From: JAXMEQ01 sp046348225
GTDB lineage: Bacteria > Pseudomonadota > Gammaproteobacteria > Burkholderiales > Burkholderiaceae_C
DNA length: 64,000 bases
Assembly (NCBI GenBank): GCA_046348225.1
Contig: JAXMEQ010000004.1
Coordinates: forward strand, 62,001 to 126,000
Direction: 5' to 3'
Position numbers and translations under genes: made by a program. Positions 24,609-33,604 of this stretch are shown here, in pieces. How positions within the stretch are numbered: position 1 is the first letter of the stretch; each line of letters starts with the position of its first letter. A model generated the notes under the pieces. The model ran no database searches, had not been told where the DNA came from, and saw only the letters and a program-made list of their open reading frames with translations.

Positions 24609-25607
24609 TTACTTGGACACCACACGCACCATCTCCAGACACTTGTTGGAGTAGCCCCATTCGTTGTCGTACCAGCTCACCAACTTGACGAAGGTACCGT
24701 CCAGCGCGATGCCGGCATCGGCATCGAAGATGCTGGTGCGGGTGTCGCCACGAAAGTCGGTGGCCACCACCTTGTCTTCGGTGTAGCCCAGGATGCCCTT
24801 GAGCGCGCCTTCGCTCTGCGCCTTCATCTCGGTGCAGATCTCCTTGTAGGTGGCTTCCTTGTTGAGCTCCACCGTCAGGTCCACCACCGACACGTCGCTG
24901 GTCGGCACACGGAAGCTCATGCCGGTGAGCTTCTTGTTCAGCTCGGGGATCACCACGCCCACCGCCTTGGCCGCGCCGGTGCTGCTGGGGATGATGTTTT
25001 CCAGGATGCCGCGGCCCCCGCGCCAGTCCTTGTTGCTCGGGCCGTCCACGGTCTTCTGCGTGGCGGTGGCCGCGTGCACGGTGGTCATCAGGCCGCGCTT
25101 GATGCCCCACTTGTCGTTCAGCACCTTGGCCAGCGGCGCCAGGCAGTTGGTGGTGCACGACGCGTTGGAGATGATGGCCTCGCCCTTGTAGGTCTTGTCG
25201 TTCACGCCGAACACGAACATCGGCGTGTCGTCCTTGGACGGGGCCGACAGGATGACCTTCTTGGCACCGGCGTCCAGGTGCTTCTGCGCCGTGACCTTGT
25301 CGAGGAACAGGCCGGTGGACTCGATCACCACATCGGCGCCGACCTCGCCCCACTTCAGGTTGGCCGGGTCGCGCTCCTGCGTCAGGCGGATCTTCTTGCC
25401 ATTGACGATCAGGGTGTTACCTTCCACGCTCACGGTGCCCTTGAAGCGCCCGTGCACGCTGTCGTACTGCAGCATGTAGGCCAGGTAGTTGGGCTCCAGC
25501 AGGTCGTTGATGCCGACGATTTCAATGTCGGGGAAGTTCTGCACTGCCGAGCGCAGCACGTTGCGGCCGATGCGGCCGAAGCCGTTGATGCCTACCTTGA
25601 TCGTCAT
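24609..25607 (-). CDS. gap: Glyceraldehyde-3-phosphate dehydrogenase
   Basis: 332 residues, normal length. NGFGRIGRNVLR binds NAD, SNASCTTNCLAPL holds the catalytic Cys (about 152), and WYDNEWGYSNKCLEM is the C-terminal signature. Phosphorylating type, reversible between GAP and 1,3-bisphosphoglycerate. It lies 33 bp after tkt on the same strand, a common pairing in Burkholderiales that links the pentose phosphate route with lower glycolysis. Confidence 0.96.
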   Translation of the reverse strand: MTIKVGINGFGRIGRNVLRSAVQNFPDIEIVGINDLLEPNYLAYMLQYDSVHGRFKGTVSVEGNTLIVNGKKIRLTQERDPANLKWGEVGADVVIESTGLFLDKVTAQKHLDAGAKKVILSAPSKDDTPMFVFGVNDKTYKGEAIISNASCTTNCLAPLAKVLNDKWGIKRGLMTTVHAATATQKTVDGPSNKDWRGGRGILENIIPSSTGAAKAVGVVIPELNKKLTGMSFRVPTSDVSVVDLTVELNKEATYKEICTEMKAQSEGALKGILGYTEDKVVATDFRGDTRTSIFDADAGIALDGTFVKLVSWYDNEWGYSNKCLEMVRVVSK

Positions 25608-25640
25608 GATTTCTCTCTCCAGGGATGTTGAAAACCGGGT

Positions 25641-27671
25641 TTACTTGCGCAGCGCGGCACGCACCGTGTCCGCCACGTTCTCGGGCGTGAAGCCGAAGTG
25701 CTTGAACAGCACCGGCGCCGGGGCCGACTCGCCGTAAGTGTCGATGCCGACCACGGCGGCGCAGCCATATTTCCACCAGCCGTCGGTGGTGCCCATTTCC
25801 ACGGCAATGCGCGGCACGCCCTTGGGCAGCACGTCGGACTTGTAGGCCACGGTCTGCCGGTCAAAGGTGGTGGTCGACGGCATGGAGACCACGCGCACCG
25901 CGACCTTCTGCGCCGCCAGCAGCTCCTGCGCCTTCAGCGCGAGTTGCACTTCCGAGCCGGTGGCGATGATCACGGCCTGCGGCTTCTTCTTCACGCCCAC
26001 ATCGGCTGGCTCGGACAGCACATAGGCGCCGCGGCTGATGTCGCCCAGGTCGCGCTTGGGCGCGTAGGGCAGGTTCTGCCGGCTCAGCAGCAGCGCGGTG
26101 GGCCTGGCCTTGTTCTGCAGCGCCACGGCCCAGGCCACCGCCGTCTCGGCCGTGTCGGCCGGGCGCCACACGTCCAGGTTGGGGATCAGGCGCAGGCTGG
26201 CAGCGTGTTCGATGGACTGGTGCGTGGGGCCGTCTTCGCCCAGGCCGATGGAGTCGTGCGTGAACACATGCACCACGCGCAGCTTCATGAGCGCGGCCAT
26301 GCGGATGGCGTTGCGGCTGTAGTCGCTGAAGGTCAGGAAGGTGCCACCGTAGGGGATGTAGCCGCCGTGCAGCGCCACGCCGTTCATGATGGCCGCCATG
26401 CCGAATTCGCGCACGCCGTAGTTGATGTGGCGGCCGATCTTGCCGTCTTCGCTCAGTTTCACCTCGCCCGCCAGGTCCACCCGGAAAGCCGGCGTGGCCT
26501 TGGTGTTGGTGAGGTTGGAGCCGGTCAGGTCGGCGCTGCCGCCCAGCAGCTCGGGCAGCGCAGCGGTGAACGACTCCAGCGCCAGCTGCGAGGCCTTGCG
26601 CGAAGCGACCGTCTCGGCCTTGGCATGCGCGCCGACGGCGGCGTCCACCGCCACCTGGGCAAAGTTTTTGGGCAGCTCGCCCTTCATGCGGCGGATGAAC
26701 TCGGCGGCCAGCGCGGGGTGGGCGGCCTTGTAGGCGGCGAACTTCGCATCCCAGTCAGCCTCCAGCGCCAGGCCCCGGGCCTTGGCGTCCCAGTCGGCAT
26801 ACACCTCGGCCGGCACTTCGAAGGGCGGGTGGTTCCAGCCAATCGCTTCGCGGGTGAGCTTGATTTCCTCCGCCCCCAGCGGCTCGCCATGGGCCTTGGC
26901 GGTGTTGGCCCGGTTCGGGCTGCCCTTGCCGATGTGCGTCTTGCAGATGATGAGCGTGGGCGCGTCCGCCTTGTTCTTCGCGTCGGCAATGGCACGGTCC
27001 ACCGCATCCACGTCATGGCCGTCGATCGGGCCGATCACGTTCCAGCCATAGGCGGCAAAGCGCAGCGCCGTGTTGTCAATGAACCAGGGCTGGACCTGGC
27101 CGTCGATGGAAATGCCGTTGTCGTCGTACAGCGCGATCAGCTTGTTCAGCTTCCAGGCGCCAGCCAGCGCGCAGGCTTCATGGCTGATGCCCTCCATCAG
27201 GCAGCCGTCGCCGAGGAATACGTAGGTGTGGTGGTCCACGATGGTGTGGCCGTCGCGGTTGAACTCCTTGGCCATCAGCTTTTCGGCCAACGCCATGCCC
27301 ACCGCGTTGGTGATGCCCTGGCCCAGCGGGCCGGTGGTGGTTTCCACACCCGGGGTGATGCCGAACTCGGGGTGGCCGGCGGTCTTGCTGTGCAGCTGGC
27401 GGAAGTTCCTGAGTTCACCGATCGGCAGCTTGTAGCCGGTGAGGTGCAGCAGCGCGTAGATCAGCATCGAGCCGTGGCCGTTGGACAGCACAAAGCGGTC
27501 GCGGTCGGCCCAGTGCGGGTTGTGCGGGCTGTGGCGCAGGTGGCGGCCCCACAGCGCCACGGCCATGTCGGCCATGCCCATGGGCGCGCCGGGATGCCCC
27601 GAGTTGGCTTGTTGCACTGCGTCCATGGCGAGCGCGCGGATCGCGTTTGCCATTTGGGGGGTATTGGCCAT
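25641..27671 (-). CDS. tkt: Transketolase
   Basis: 676 residues. Start MANTPQMANAIRALAMDAVQ at 27671 matches the family. Thiamine diphosphate site GDGCLMEGISHEA, then DGHDVDAVDRAI; the pyrimidine domain has DSIGLGEDGPTHQ, and the C-terminal domain begins near AVIIATGSEVQLAL. Moves two-carbon units between sugar phosphates. In operon with gap. Confidence 0.96.
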   Translation of the reverse strand: MANTPQMANAIRALAMDAVQQANSGHPGAPMGMADMAVALWGRHLRHSPHNPHWADRDRFVLSNGHGSMLIYALLHLTGYKLPIGELRNFRQLHSKTAGHPEFGITPGVETTTGPLGQGITNAVGMALAEKLMAKEFNRDGHTIVDHHTYVFLGDGCLMEGISHEACALAGAWKLNKLIALYDDNGISIDGQVQPWFIDNTALRFAAYGWNVIGPIDGHDVDAVDRAIADAKNKADAPTLIICKTHIGKGSPNRANTAKAHGEPLGAEEIKLTREAIGWNHPPFEVPAEVYADWDAKARGLALEADWDAKFAAYKAAHPALAAEFIRRMKGELPKNFAQVAVDAAVGAHAKAETVASRKASQLALESFTAALPELLGGSADLTGSNLTNTKATPAFRVDLAGEVKLSEDGKIGRHINYGVREFGMAAIMNGVALHGGYIPYGGTFLTFSDYSRNAIRMAALMKLRVVHVFTHDSIGLGEDGPTHQSIEHAASLRLIPNLDVWRPADTAETAVAWAVALQNKARPTALLLSRQNLPYAPKRDLGDISRGAYVLSEPADVGVKKKPQAVIIATGSEVQLALKAQELLAAQKVAVRVVSMPSTTTFDRQTVAYKSDVLPKGVPRIAVEMGTTDGWWKYGCAAVVGIDTYGESAPAPVLFKHFGFTPENVADTVRAALRK

Positions 27672-27702
27672 CGGGGAGCTCCGGGGGAAGACTTGGGGGA
27701 AA

Positions 27703-27752
27703 CCCGGTATTTTACCGGGCACGCCACCCGCGGCGTTCGTGCCCGGCACGAA
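27703..27752. promoter_or_regulatory. Two perfect inverted repeats in the tkt-murU divergent spacer
   Basis: CCCGGTA-TTT-TACCGGG at 27703-27719 and TTCGTGCCCGGCACGAA at 27736-27752. The 106-bp spacer between the two ATGs must hold both promoters, so these dyads are candidate operators. The first could also form a stable hairpin in the tkt leader. Confidence 0.4.
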
Positions 27753-27777
27753 CCTGCCATGCCCTACAGTGACGCCC

Positions 27778-28536
27778 ATGCCCAGCCCCCACGCCGCCGC
27801 CTGCCAGGCCATGATTCTTGCCGCCGGCCGTGGCGAGCGCATGCGCCCGCTGACCGACCACACCCCCAAACCCCTGCTGCCGGTGCGCGGCAAGCCGCTG
27901 ATGCAGTGGCCGATGGAGGCGCTGGCGCGTGGCGGCTTCACCCGACAGCTTGTCAATACGGCCTGGCTCGGCGGGCAGATTGAGAGTCAAATCGGGCCAC
28001 AACCCGCATGGGGATTGCGTGAGGCGCTATCAAATTCAGAGCAAATTGCCGTCACCTACTCGCACGAAGGGCAGGACTTCGGCGGCGCGCTGGAGACGGC
28101 GGGCGGCATTGTGCGCGCCCTGCCGCACCTCGATGAGGTGTTCTGGGTGCTGGCGGGCGATGTGTTTGCGCCGGACTTCATGTTCACCCAGGACGCGATG
28201 GCACGCTTTGCCGCCAGCGGCAAACTCGGCCACATCTGGCTGGTGCCCAACCCGCCGCACAACCCGAACGGCGACTTCGGCCTGGCGCCGAGCGGGCTGG
28301 CGCTGAACCAGGCGGCGCTGCGTTACACCTTTTCCACCATCGGCCTTTACCGCCGTGCGCTGTTTGCGCCGCCCTACTGCGCCATCCCGCCCGGCAACCC
28401 GGCGGGCGTGAAAGCCCCATTGGCGCCGCTGTTGCGCGCGGCGATGGACAATCAGCAGATCACCGCCGAGCTGTACACCGGCCCCTGGACCGATGTCGGC
28501 ACCCCCGAGCGGCTGGCCCAACTTAACGGCGAGTGA
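27778..28536 (+). CDS. murU: N-acetylmuramate-1-phosphate uridylyltransferase (MurU-type nucleotidyltransferase)
   Basis: 252 residues. MILAAGRGERMRPLTDHTPK is the nucleotidyltransferase signature; KPLLPVRGKPL, VLAGDVFAPDF and WTDVGTPERLAQ follow as in MurU. The enzyme converts MurNAc-1-P and UTP to UDP-MurNAc in the peptidoglycan recycling path that starts with AmgK (47540). Residues about 70-89 (QIGPQPAWGLREALSNSEQ) are encoded by a copy of the dispersed palindromic repeat and look about 14 residues longer than MurU as I recall it. ATG at 27778 is the first codon after the divergent spacer. Confidence 0.82.
   Translation: MPSPHAAACQAMILAAGRGERMRPLTDHTPKPLLPVRGKPLMQWPMEALARGGFTRQLVNTAWLGGQIESQIGPQPAWGLREALSNSEQIAVTYSHEGQDFGGALETAGGIVRALPHLDEVFWVLAGDVFAPDFMFTQDAMARFAASGKLGHIWLVPNPPHNPNGDFGLAPSGLALNQAALRYTFSTIGLYRRALFAPPYCAIPPGNPAGVKAPLAPLLRAAMDNQQITAELYTGPWTDVGTPERLAQLNGE
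27986..28042 (+). repeat. Dispersed palindromic repeat, copy 3, inside murU
   Basis: Begins GTCAAATCGGGCCACAACCC, ends GCTATCAAATTCAGAGC. The reading frame of murU passes through it without a stop. Confidence 0.75.
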
Positions 28537-28566
28537 CATCGCTGGCGATACGCTAAAGGTGTCTCC

Positions 28567-28578
28567 AATGGTATCATT
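28567..28578. promoter_or_regulatory. Near-palindrome before the toxin-antitoxin pair
   Basis: AATGGTATCATT, five of six pairs matched, 5 bp before the PIN start codon. Toxin-antitoxin operons are usually repressed by the antitoxin at such sites; this is a candidate only. Confidence 0.35.
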
Positions 28579-28583
28579 AAGGG

Positions 28584-29003
28584 GTGATTGTCGTAGACAC
28601 CAATGTACTGGTCGGCGCCTGCATGGGTGTGGGTGCGTCAGCACGCGTCATTGAGCTTTGCCTCACTGGCCGGCTGACGGCCGCCGTGGGATCCGCTCTT
28701 CTGGTCGAATACGAAGACGTGCTGTCCCGGGCATCGCTGTTTGAGGGCTGCCGGCTCAATACTGAAGAGCGGCAGGAACTTCTGGACATATTTCTGGCCA
28801 GCGCCCGCTGGGTGAAGACCTATTTTTCCTGGCGCCCCAACCTCCGCGACGAGTCAGACAACCACGTGGTCGAGCTGGCCGTGGCCTGTGGCGCGTCCCA
28901 CATCGTGACCTGGAACACCCGGGACTTTGCAGCCATGGAGCTGCGCTTTCCGTCATTGCGGCTGGCAACGCCGCCCGAGCTATTGAAGGAGTTGACATCA
29001 TGA
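28584..29003 (+). CDS. PIN-domain putative toxin (ribonuclease)
   Basis: 139 residues. PIN acidic residues are visible: IVVDTNVLVGA (Asp near 5), SALLVEYEDVL (Glu), RDESDNHVVELA (Asp pair near 90) and TWNTRDFAAM (Asp near 112). Matches the group of PIN toxins paired with an RHH antitoxin encoded downstream. GTG start at 28584, directly after AAGGG, so spacing from any Shine-Dalgarno is poor. The toxin gene precedes its antitoxin and overlaps it by 4 bp (ATGA). Confidence 0.82.
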   Translation: MIVVDTNVLVGACMGVGASARVIELCLTGRLTAAVGSALLVEYEDVLSRASLFEGCRLNTEERQELLDIFLASARWVKTYFSWRPNLRDESDNHVVELAVACGASHIVTWNTRDFAAMELRFPSLRLATPPELLKELTS

Positions 29004-29221
29004 GTGCACTAACCTTGCGCCTGCCCGACCACAAACATGAGCGGCTGAAAGCCATGGCGGAACAACGGGGCATCAGCCTGGCCCGCCTCCTGGACGAGCT
29101 GACCACCCAGGCCTTGGTGGAGTTTGATACCGAGACACGCTTCATGGTGCGCGCCCAGCGCGGCGCCAACCGCGTCGAGCGGGGCCTGGAGCTGCTGCGC
29201 AAAGCCCAGGGAGCTGCTTGA
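29000..29221 (+). CDS. Ribbon-helix-helix putative antitoxin
   Basis: 73 residues. N-terminal strand ALTLRLPDHKHERLKAMAEQ followed by RGISLARLLDELT gives the RHH fold; the C-terminal tail VRAQRGANRVERGLELLRKA is basic and would wrap the toxin. It overlaps the PIN gene by 4 bp and the pepP ATG by one base (TGATG), so it is translationally linked to both. Confidence 0.75.
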   Translation: MSALTLRLPDHKHERLKAMAEQRGISLARLLDELTTQALVEFDTETRFMVRAQRGANRVERGLELLRKAQGAA

Positions 29222-30603
29222 TGCAACACGTCTACGCCCAACGCCGCGCCCGCGTGGCCGCCGCCCTTGGCCCGGACGGCATTGCCATCATTCCCACCGC
29301 CCCCGAGCGCCCGCGCAACCGCGACAGCGATTTCCTTTACCGGCACGACAGCTACTTCTACTACCTGAGCGGCTTCACCGAGCCCAACGCCTGGCTGGTG
29401 ATCACGGGCGACGGCCGCAGTACGCTGTTTTGCCAGCCCAAGGACCTCGAGCGCGAGATCTGGGACGGCTACCGCCTCGGCCCCGACGCCGCGCCACAGA
29501 CGCTGGGCGTGGACGCGGCCTTCGCCGTGGGCGAGCTGGATGCGCAGCTCCCCAAGCTGCTGGAAAACCGCGACGCCGTCTGGTACCCGTTTGCCATCCA
29601 CAGCGGGCTGGAGGCACGCGTGGGCGGCTGGCTCAACCAGGTGCGGGCGCGGGTGCGCTACGGCGCGCTGTGCCCCGAGCAGCAACGCGACCTGTGCGGC
29701 GTGCTGGACGAGATGCGCCTGGTGAAAGACGCGCACGAGCAGGACATCATGCGCCGCGCCGGCGCCATCAGCGCCCGCGCCCACATCCGCGCCATGCAAC
29801 TGAGCGCGCGCATGCTGCGCGAGGGCCGGGACGTGCGCGAATACCACCTGGACGCCGAGCTGTTGCACGAGTTCCGCCTCGGTGGCTCGCAATACCCGGC
29901 CTACGGCAGCATCGTGGCCGCCGGCGCCAACGCCTGTGTGCTGCACTACCGCGCCGACGCGGCGCCGGTGCGAAGCGGCGACCTCGTGCTGATCGACGCC
30001 GGCTGCGAGCTCGACGGCTATGCCAGTGACATCACGCGCACCTTCCCCGCCAACGGCAGATTCACCGGGCCGCAGCGCACGCTGTACGACCTGGTGCTGG
30101 CGTCACAGGAGGCCGCCATCGCCGCCACGAAGGCGGGAGCCCGCTTCATTGACCCGCACGACGCCACGGTGAAGGTGCTGGCCCAGGGCCTGCTGGACGT
30201 GGGCCTGCTCGACCGCAACAAGGTCGGCACGGTGGACGACGTGATCGAGCAGCGCGCCTACTTCCAGTTCTACATGCACCGCACCGGCCACTGGCTGGGC
30301 ATGGACGTGCACGACTGTGGCAGCTATGTGGAGCCGTCGCAGGTGGGCGAGGTGAGCGAGCGGCGCGACCCGCTTTCCAACGAGCTCATCAAGAACCGGC
30401 CCAGCCGGGTGCTGCAGCCCGGCATGGTACTGACCATCGAGCCCGGCCTGTATGTGCGCCCGGCCGAAGGCGTGCCGGAGCCGTTCCACCACATCGGCAT
30501 CCGCATCGAGGACGACGCCATCGTCACCGCCGGCGGCTGCGAGCTGATTTCGCGCGGCGTGCCGGTGAACGGCGACGAGATCGAGGCGCTGATGCGTGGC
30601 TGA
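29221..30603 (+). CDS. pepP: Xaa-Pro aminopeptidase (M24B)
   Basis: 460 residues. N-terminal domain with SDFLYRHDSYFYYLSGFTEP; metal ligands in LIDAGCELDGYASDITRTFP (two Asp), HRTGHWLGMDVHD (His), TIEPGLYV (Glu) and IRIEDDAIV (Glu). Removes N-terminal residues before proline in the cytoplasm; two Mn ions. ATG at 29221; a TTG one codon earlier is less likely. Confidence 0.94.
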   Translation: MQHVYAQRRARVAAALGPDGIAIIPTAPERPRNRDSDFLYRHDSYFYYLSGFTEPNAWLVITGDGRSTLFCQPKDLEREIWDGYRLGPDAAPQTLGVDAAFAVGELDAQLPKLLENRDAVWYPFAIHSGLEARVGGWLNQVRARVRYGALCPEQQRDLCGVLDEMRLVKDAHEQDIMRRAGAISARAHIRAMQLSARMLREGRDVREYHLDAELLHEFRLGGSQYPAYGSIVAAGANACVLHYRADAAPVRSGDLVLIDAGCELDGYASDITRTFPANGRFTGPQRTLYDLVLASQEAAIAATKAGARFIDPHDATVKVLAQGLLDVGLLDRNKVGTVDDVIEQRAYFQFYMHRTGHWLGMDVHDCGSYVEPSQVGEVSERRDPLSNELIKNRPSRVLQPGMVLTIEPGLYVRPAEGVPEPFHHIGIRIEDDAIVTAGGCELISRGVPVNGDEIEALMRG

Positions 30604-31201
30604 ACCGGGCCAACCGGTGCCCGCCGGCCGGCTGCTGTCGGTGCAAACCGGCCGCGCAGCGCCGTTGCAGGCTGGCGGCCGGCGCATCCTTTCGGCCATT
30701 GGCAAGCGGCCGGTGACGGGCCCGGTAACGGTGCAGGCGCTGGGCCTGGCCGGCGACGAACAGGCCGACCTGAGCGTGCACGGCGGGCTCGACAAGGCCG
30801 TCTACGCCTACCCGCACGAACACTACGGCTTCTGGCAGGCGCAGCGCCAGGCCCACGGCGTCAGCCTGTTCGATGAAGCGTTGCCCCCGGGATTTGTAGG
30901 CGAGAACCTCAGCCTCTTGGGGCTGCTGGAGCACCAGGTGTTTGTGGGCGACACACTGCATTTCGCCGACTGTGTGTTGCGCGTCACGGCGCCGCGCGAA
31001 CCCTGCTTCAAGTTCAACGCCGTCATGGGCTTCAACACCGCGGCCCGTCTGATGGCGACCCAGGCGCGCTGCGGCTTCTACCTGGCCGTGGCACAGCCCG
31101 GCACGCTGGTGGCCGGCGAGCCCTTCACCGTGGTGGCCGGCCGCCGCGCGCTGAGCATTCAACAGGCCATCATGGGCAAGCTGGCCAAGCACCTGCGGTA
31201 G
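30596..31201 (+). CDS. MOSC-domain protein (YiiM-like)
   Basis: 201 residues. KAVYAYPHEHYGFW and GFVGENLSLLGL are typical of YiiM-type MOSC proteins; Cys in APREPCFKFNAV is the conserved sulfur-binding residue. Family members bind molybdenum cofactor and reduce N-hydroxylated compounds in some cases. GTG start at 30596 overlaps pepP by 8 bp. End is followed 35 bp later by a dispersed repeat. Confidence 0.85.
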   Translation: MAEPGQPVPAGRLLSVQTGRAAPLQAGGRRILSAIGKRPVTGPVTVQALGLAGDEQADLSVHGGLDKAVYAYPHEHYGFWQAQRQAHGVSLFDEALPPGFVGENLSLLGLLEHQVFVGDTLHFADCVLRVTAPREPCFKFNAVMGFNTAARLMATQARCGFYLAVAQPGTLVAGEPFTVVAGRRALSIQQAIMGKLAKHLR

Positions 31202-31236
31202 CGGCCCCAACGCTGGCCGCTTCGCAGGTCTTTGAA

Positions 31237-31292
31237 GGATTTGATGCCGTAACCCGCTTCCAGACTGCGCAAGCTGCTACTGAATTAATAGC
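31237..31292 (+). repeat. Dispersed palindromic repeat, copy 4
   Basis: GGATTTGATGCCGTAACCCG at the left and GCTACTGAATTAATAGC at the right, between the convergent MOSC and TAXI genes (gap 31202-31358 holds nothing else recognisable). Confidence 0.7.
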
Positions 31293-31358
31293 AATTGACA
31301 CTGGCACAGCACCGCACACACGGCCGCGTTGCCCATGCGCAATGCACCGGCGCCCGAC

Positions 31359-32321
31359 TCAGCGCAGGGCACCCACTTCGCGATAGAACTTCTGGGCACC
31401 GGGGTGGACGGGCAAAAATGTATTGGCCTGGAGATTGCCCGGCACCGTCTGGACGGCAGTGGGGTGAACGACGGTGGCCAGGTCCTGGCGCCGCAGCGTC
31501 GCCCGCGTCATGGCGTCCACCAACCGGGCGTCCACACCGTCGCGCACGAGCAGGAAGTTCCAGAGCCCCAGCGTCTCCACGGCCGAGGCCTGGCCCGGGT
31601 AGGCGCCAGCGGGCAAGCTCGTCACGGTCAGGTAGGGGAACGCCTTGCGACCGGCTTCCCGCGCAGTGCCATCGATCGGCAGGAAGACGATGGGTCTGGC
31701 CCGCGCAATCTGCTCATACGCCGGGACCGGCGCGCCCGCGCCGAAAAAGAATGCCGCGATCGTCCCGTTGATCACGCCTTCAGCCATTTCAGCGGGGCTG
31801 CCATAGGCCAGTTCCACCGCCGGCTGCAGGTGGGCCGACAGCGCCTTGAAGATCAGTTCGTTCGCGCCACCCCTGGGGCCTACACCGACCCTGCGGCCTG
31901 CGAGCTGCGCAAAGCGCGTCACGCCCGTATCGCGGATGGTTGCCAGATGGAAGGGGGTCTCATACATGGGCAACATCGCGGAATAGCCCCGCAGCGGCGC
32001 CCCTTGCGCCCACTGCAAGCCGTTCCACGCTTCGAATGCAGGGGCCATGGCCACCAGGGCCATGTCGCATGTCCCTGCGCCGAGACAGCGCAGGTTGTCC
32101 AGCGAGCCGCCGGAAGCCCGGGAGGTGACCGGCACGCCAGAGGTCTGGGTCAGCAGCTGGGCAAGCCTGTTGCCGTACTCCATGAAAGTCCCTCCGGCGG
32201 CACCGGTGGACAGGATCAGCGGAGTTGTCTGCAGCGGCACCGCAGGCCGGGTGCTGCAGGCGCCCAGCGCCAGGACGGCGAAGGCCAGCACGAGCCGGCA
32301 CAACAACAGATCTGCTCTCAT
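31359..32321 (-). CDS. TAXI-family solute receptor, lipoprotein
   Basis: 320 residues. Lipobox LGAC (Cys about 22). ILSTGAAGGTFMEYGNRLAQ and RRVGVGPRGGANELIFKAL are TAXI-TRAP receptor landmarks. No TRAP permease is encoded in the window. It overlaps the D-amino-acid dehydrogenase gene by 4 bp, so it probably captures a substrate used by the operon, though it could signal rather than transport. Confidence 0.82.
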   Translation of the reverse strand: MRADLLLCRLVLAFAVLALGACSTRPAVPLQTTPLILSTGAAGGTFMEYGNRLAQLLTQTSGVPVTSRASGGSLDNLRCLGAGTCDMALVAMAPAFEAWNGLQWAQGAPLRGYSAMLPMYETPFHLATIRDTGVTRFAQLAGRRVGVGPRGGANELIFKALSAHLQPAVELAYGSPAEMAEGVINGTIAAFFFGAGAPVPAYEQIARARPIVFLPIDGTAREAGRKAFPYLTVTSLPAGAYPGQASAVETLGLWNFLLVRDGVDARLVDAMTRATLRRQDLATVVHPTAVQTVPGNLQANTFLPVHPGAQKFYREVGALR

Positions 32322-33604
32322 GGTGTCTTCCTTTCTTGGGGTGAAAGCGCTGTGGCCAGCGCACTGGCGACAGGCCGCTGCATGGCAGCAGCGCCGCCTG
32401 CTGCCATCTGCCACGCCAGCCGCATCGCACTGCCTGCGGCCAGCGTGAAGCCGAGCGCGCCGTGGCCGATGTTCAGGAACACATTGACCACGCGGGAAGG
32501 CCCGATGATGGGCAGTGAATCCGGCGTGGCGGGCCGCAGGCCGGCCCACGCCGCGGGCTGCTCCAGCGCGCAGGCGCCGGGGAACAGCCGCTCCACCGCC
32601 TCCAGCATGCGGTCCACCCGGTCTTGCGGGATGCGCAGGTCATGGCCCACCACCTCGGCCATGGCGGCCACACGCAGCTGGTCGCGCAGCGGCGCAAACA
32701 CGGTCTTCAGGCCCAGGTGCGTGACGCTGGCGCGCGGTGCGCGGCTGGCGTCACGCAGTGGCAGGGTCAGGCTGTAACCCTTCACGGGGTACACCGGCAA
32801 CACCATGCCGAGGCTGGCGCCGAGCCGGGCGGCGCTGGCGCCCGTGGCCAGCACAAAGGCGTCCGCCGCAAGCTCGTGGCCCGCCGCGCGCACCGCCACG
32901 GCCTTTCCGCGCCGCACCACGAAGCCGTCGACCCGGGTGTTGAACTGCAGCCGTGCGCCATCGCGTTGCAGGCAGCGCACCAGAGCCTGGCACAGCTCGT
33001 ACGGGTCCGCCAGGCATTCGTCGGGCGTCCAGATGCCACCGGCCACGCCCGTGAGCACAGTGCCCAGTGCGGGCTCCTGCGCCAGGCATTGGGCAGGCGT
33101 GAGCACGCTCTGGCGGCAGCCCAGCGCGGCCTGGAACTCCAGTTGCCGCACCTGTCGCTCCAGCGTGGCGTCGTCCGGGCACAGCACGAGCTTGCCGTTC
33201 CGCTTGAGCGAGATCGCCAGGTTTTCACGTGCACACCAGTCGTCCAGGGTGGTGCGGCTGAGCTGGGCCAGTGCCAGCAGCTCCCGCGTGCCGCGCCGCA
33301 CCTGCCCGCCCGTGCAGGCCAGGAGGAAGCGCACGCCCCAGTGCCATTGGCGCCAGTCCATGCGAGGTGAAAACCGCAGCGGCGAGTCCTGGCTGGACAG
33401 CAGCGCTGGCAGTGCGCGCAGTGTGGCTGGCGACGCCAGCGGCTCCACATAGCTGTAGCTCAGCTGGGCGCCGTTGGCCCGGCTTGCGCCTTCACCGGGG
33501 CCCGCCTGCGCGTCCAGCAGGATTCCCTGGAAGCCCTGGCGCCGCAATGCGTAGGCGGTGGCGCAGCCCACCACGCCTGCACCGATGACGCACACCGTCT
33601 TCAT
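32318..33604 (-). CDS. D-amino-acid dehydrogenase-like FAD enzyme (DadA family)
   Basis: 428 residues. VCVIGAGVVGCATAYALRRQ at the N terminus binds FAD; GLRPATPDSLPIIGPS and NIGHGALGFTLAAGSA near the C terminus are DadA signatures. Converts D-amino acids to 2-oxo acids and ammonia, passing electrons to the respiratory chain. Between D-aminoacylase and a solute receptor with 4-bp overlaps on both sides. Confidence 0.85.
   Translation of the reverse strand: MKTVCVIGAGVVGCATAYALRRQGFQGILLDAQAGPGEGASRANGAQLSYSYVEPLASPATLRALPALLSSQDSPLRFSPRMDWRQWHWGVRFLLACTGGQVRRGTRELLALAQLSRTTLDDWCARENLAISLKRNGKLVLCPDDATLERQVRQLEFQAALGCRQSVLTPAQCLAQEPALGTVLTGVAGGIWTPDECLADPYELCQALVRCLQRDGARLQFNTRVDGFVVRRGKAVAVRAAGHELAADAFVLATGASAARLGASLGMVLPVYPVKGYSLTLPLRDASRAPRASVTHLGLKTVFAPLRDQLRVAAMAEVVGHDLRIPQDRVDRMLEAVERLFPGACALEQPAAWAGLRPATPDSLPIIGPSRVVNVFLNIGHGALGFTLAAGSAMRLAWQMAAGGAAAMQRPVASALATALSPQERKTP

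Noticed and set aside
25698..27983. A 761-codon open frame opposite transketolase
   Set aside because: Antisense shadow of tkt with His/Val/Gly-rich nonsense translation.
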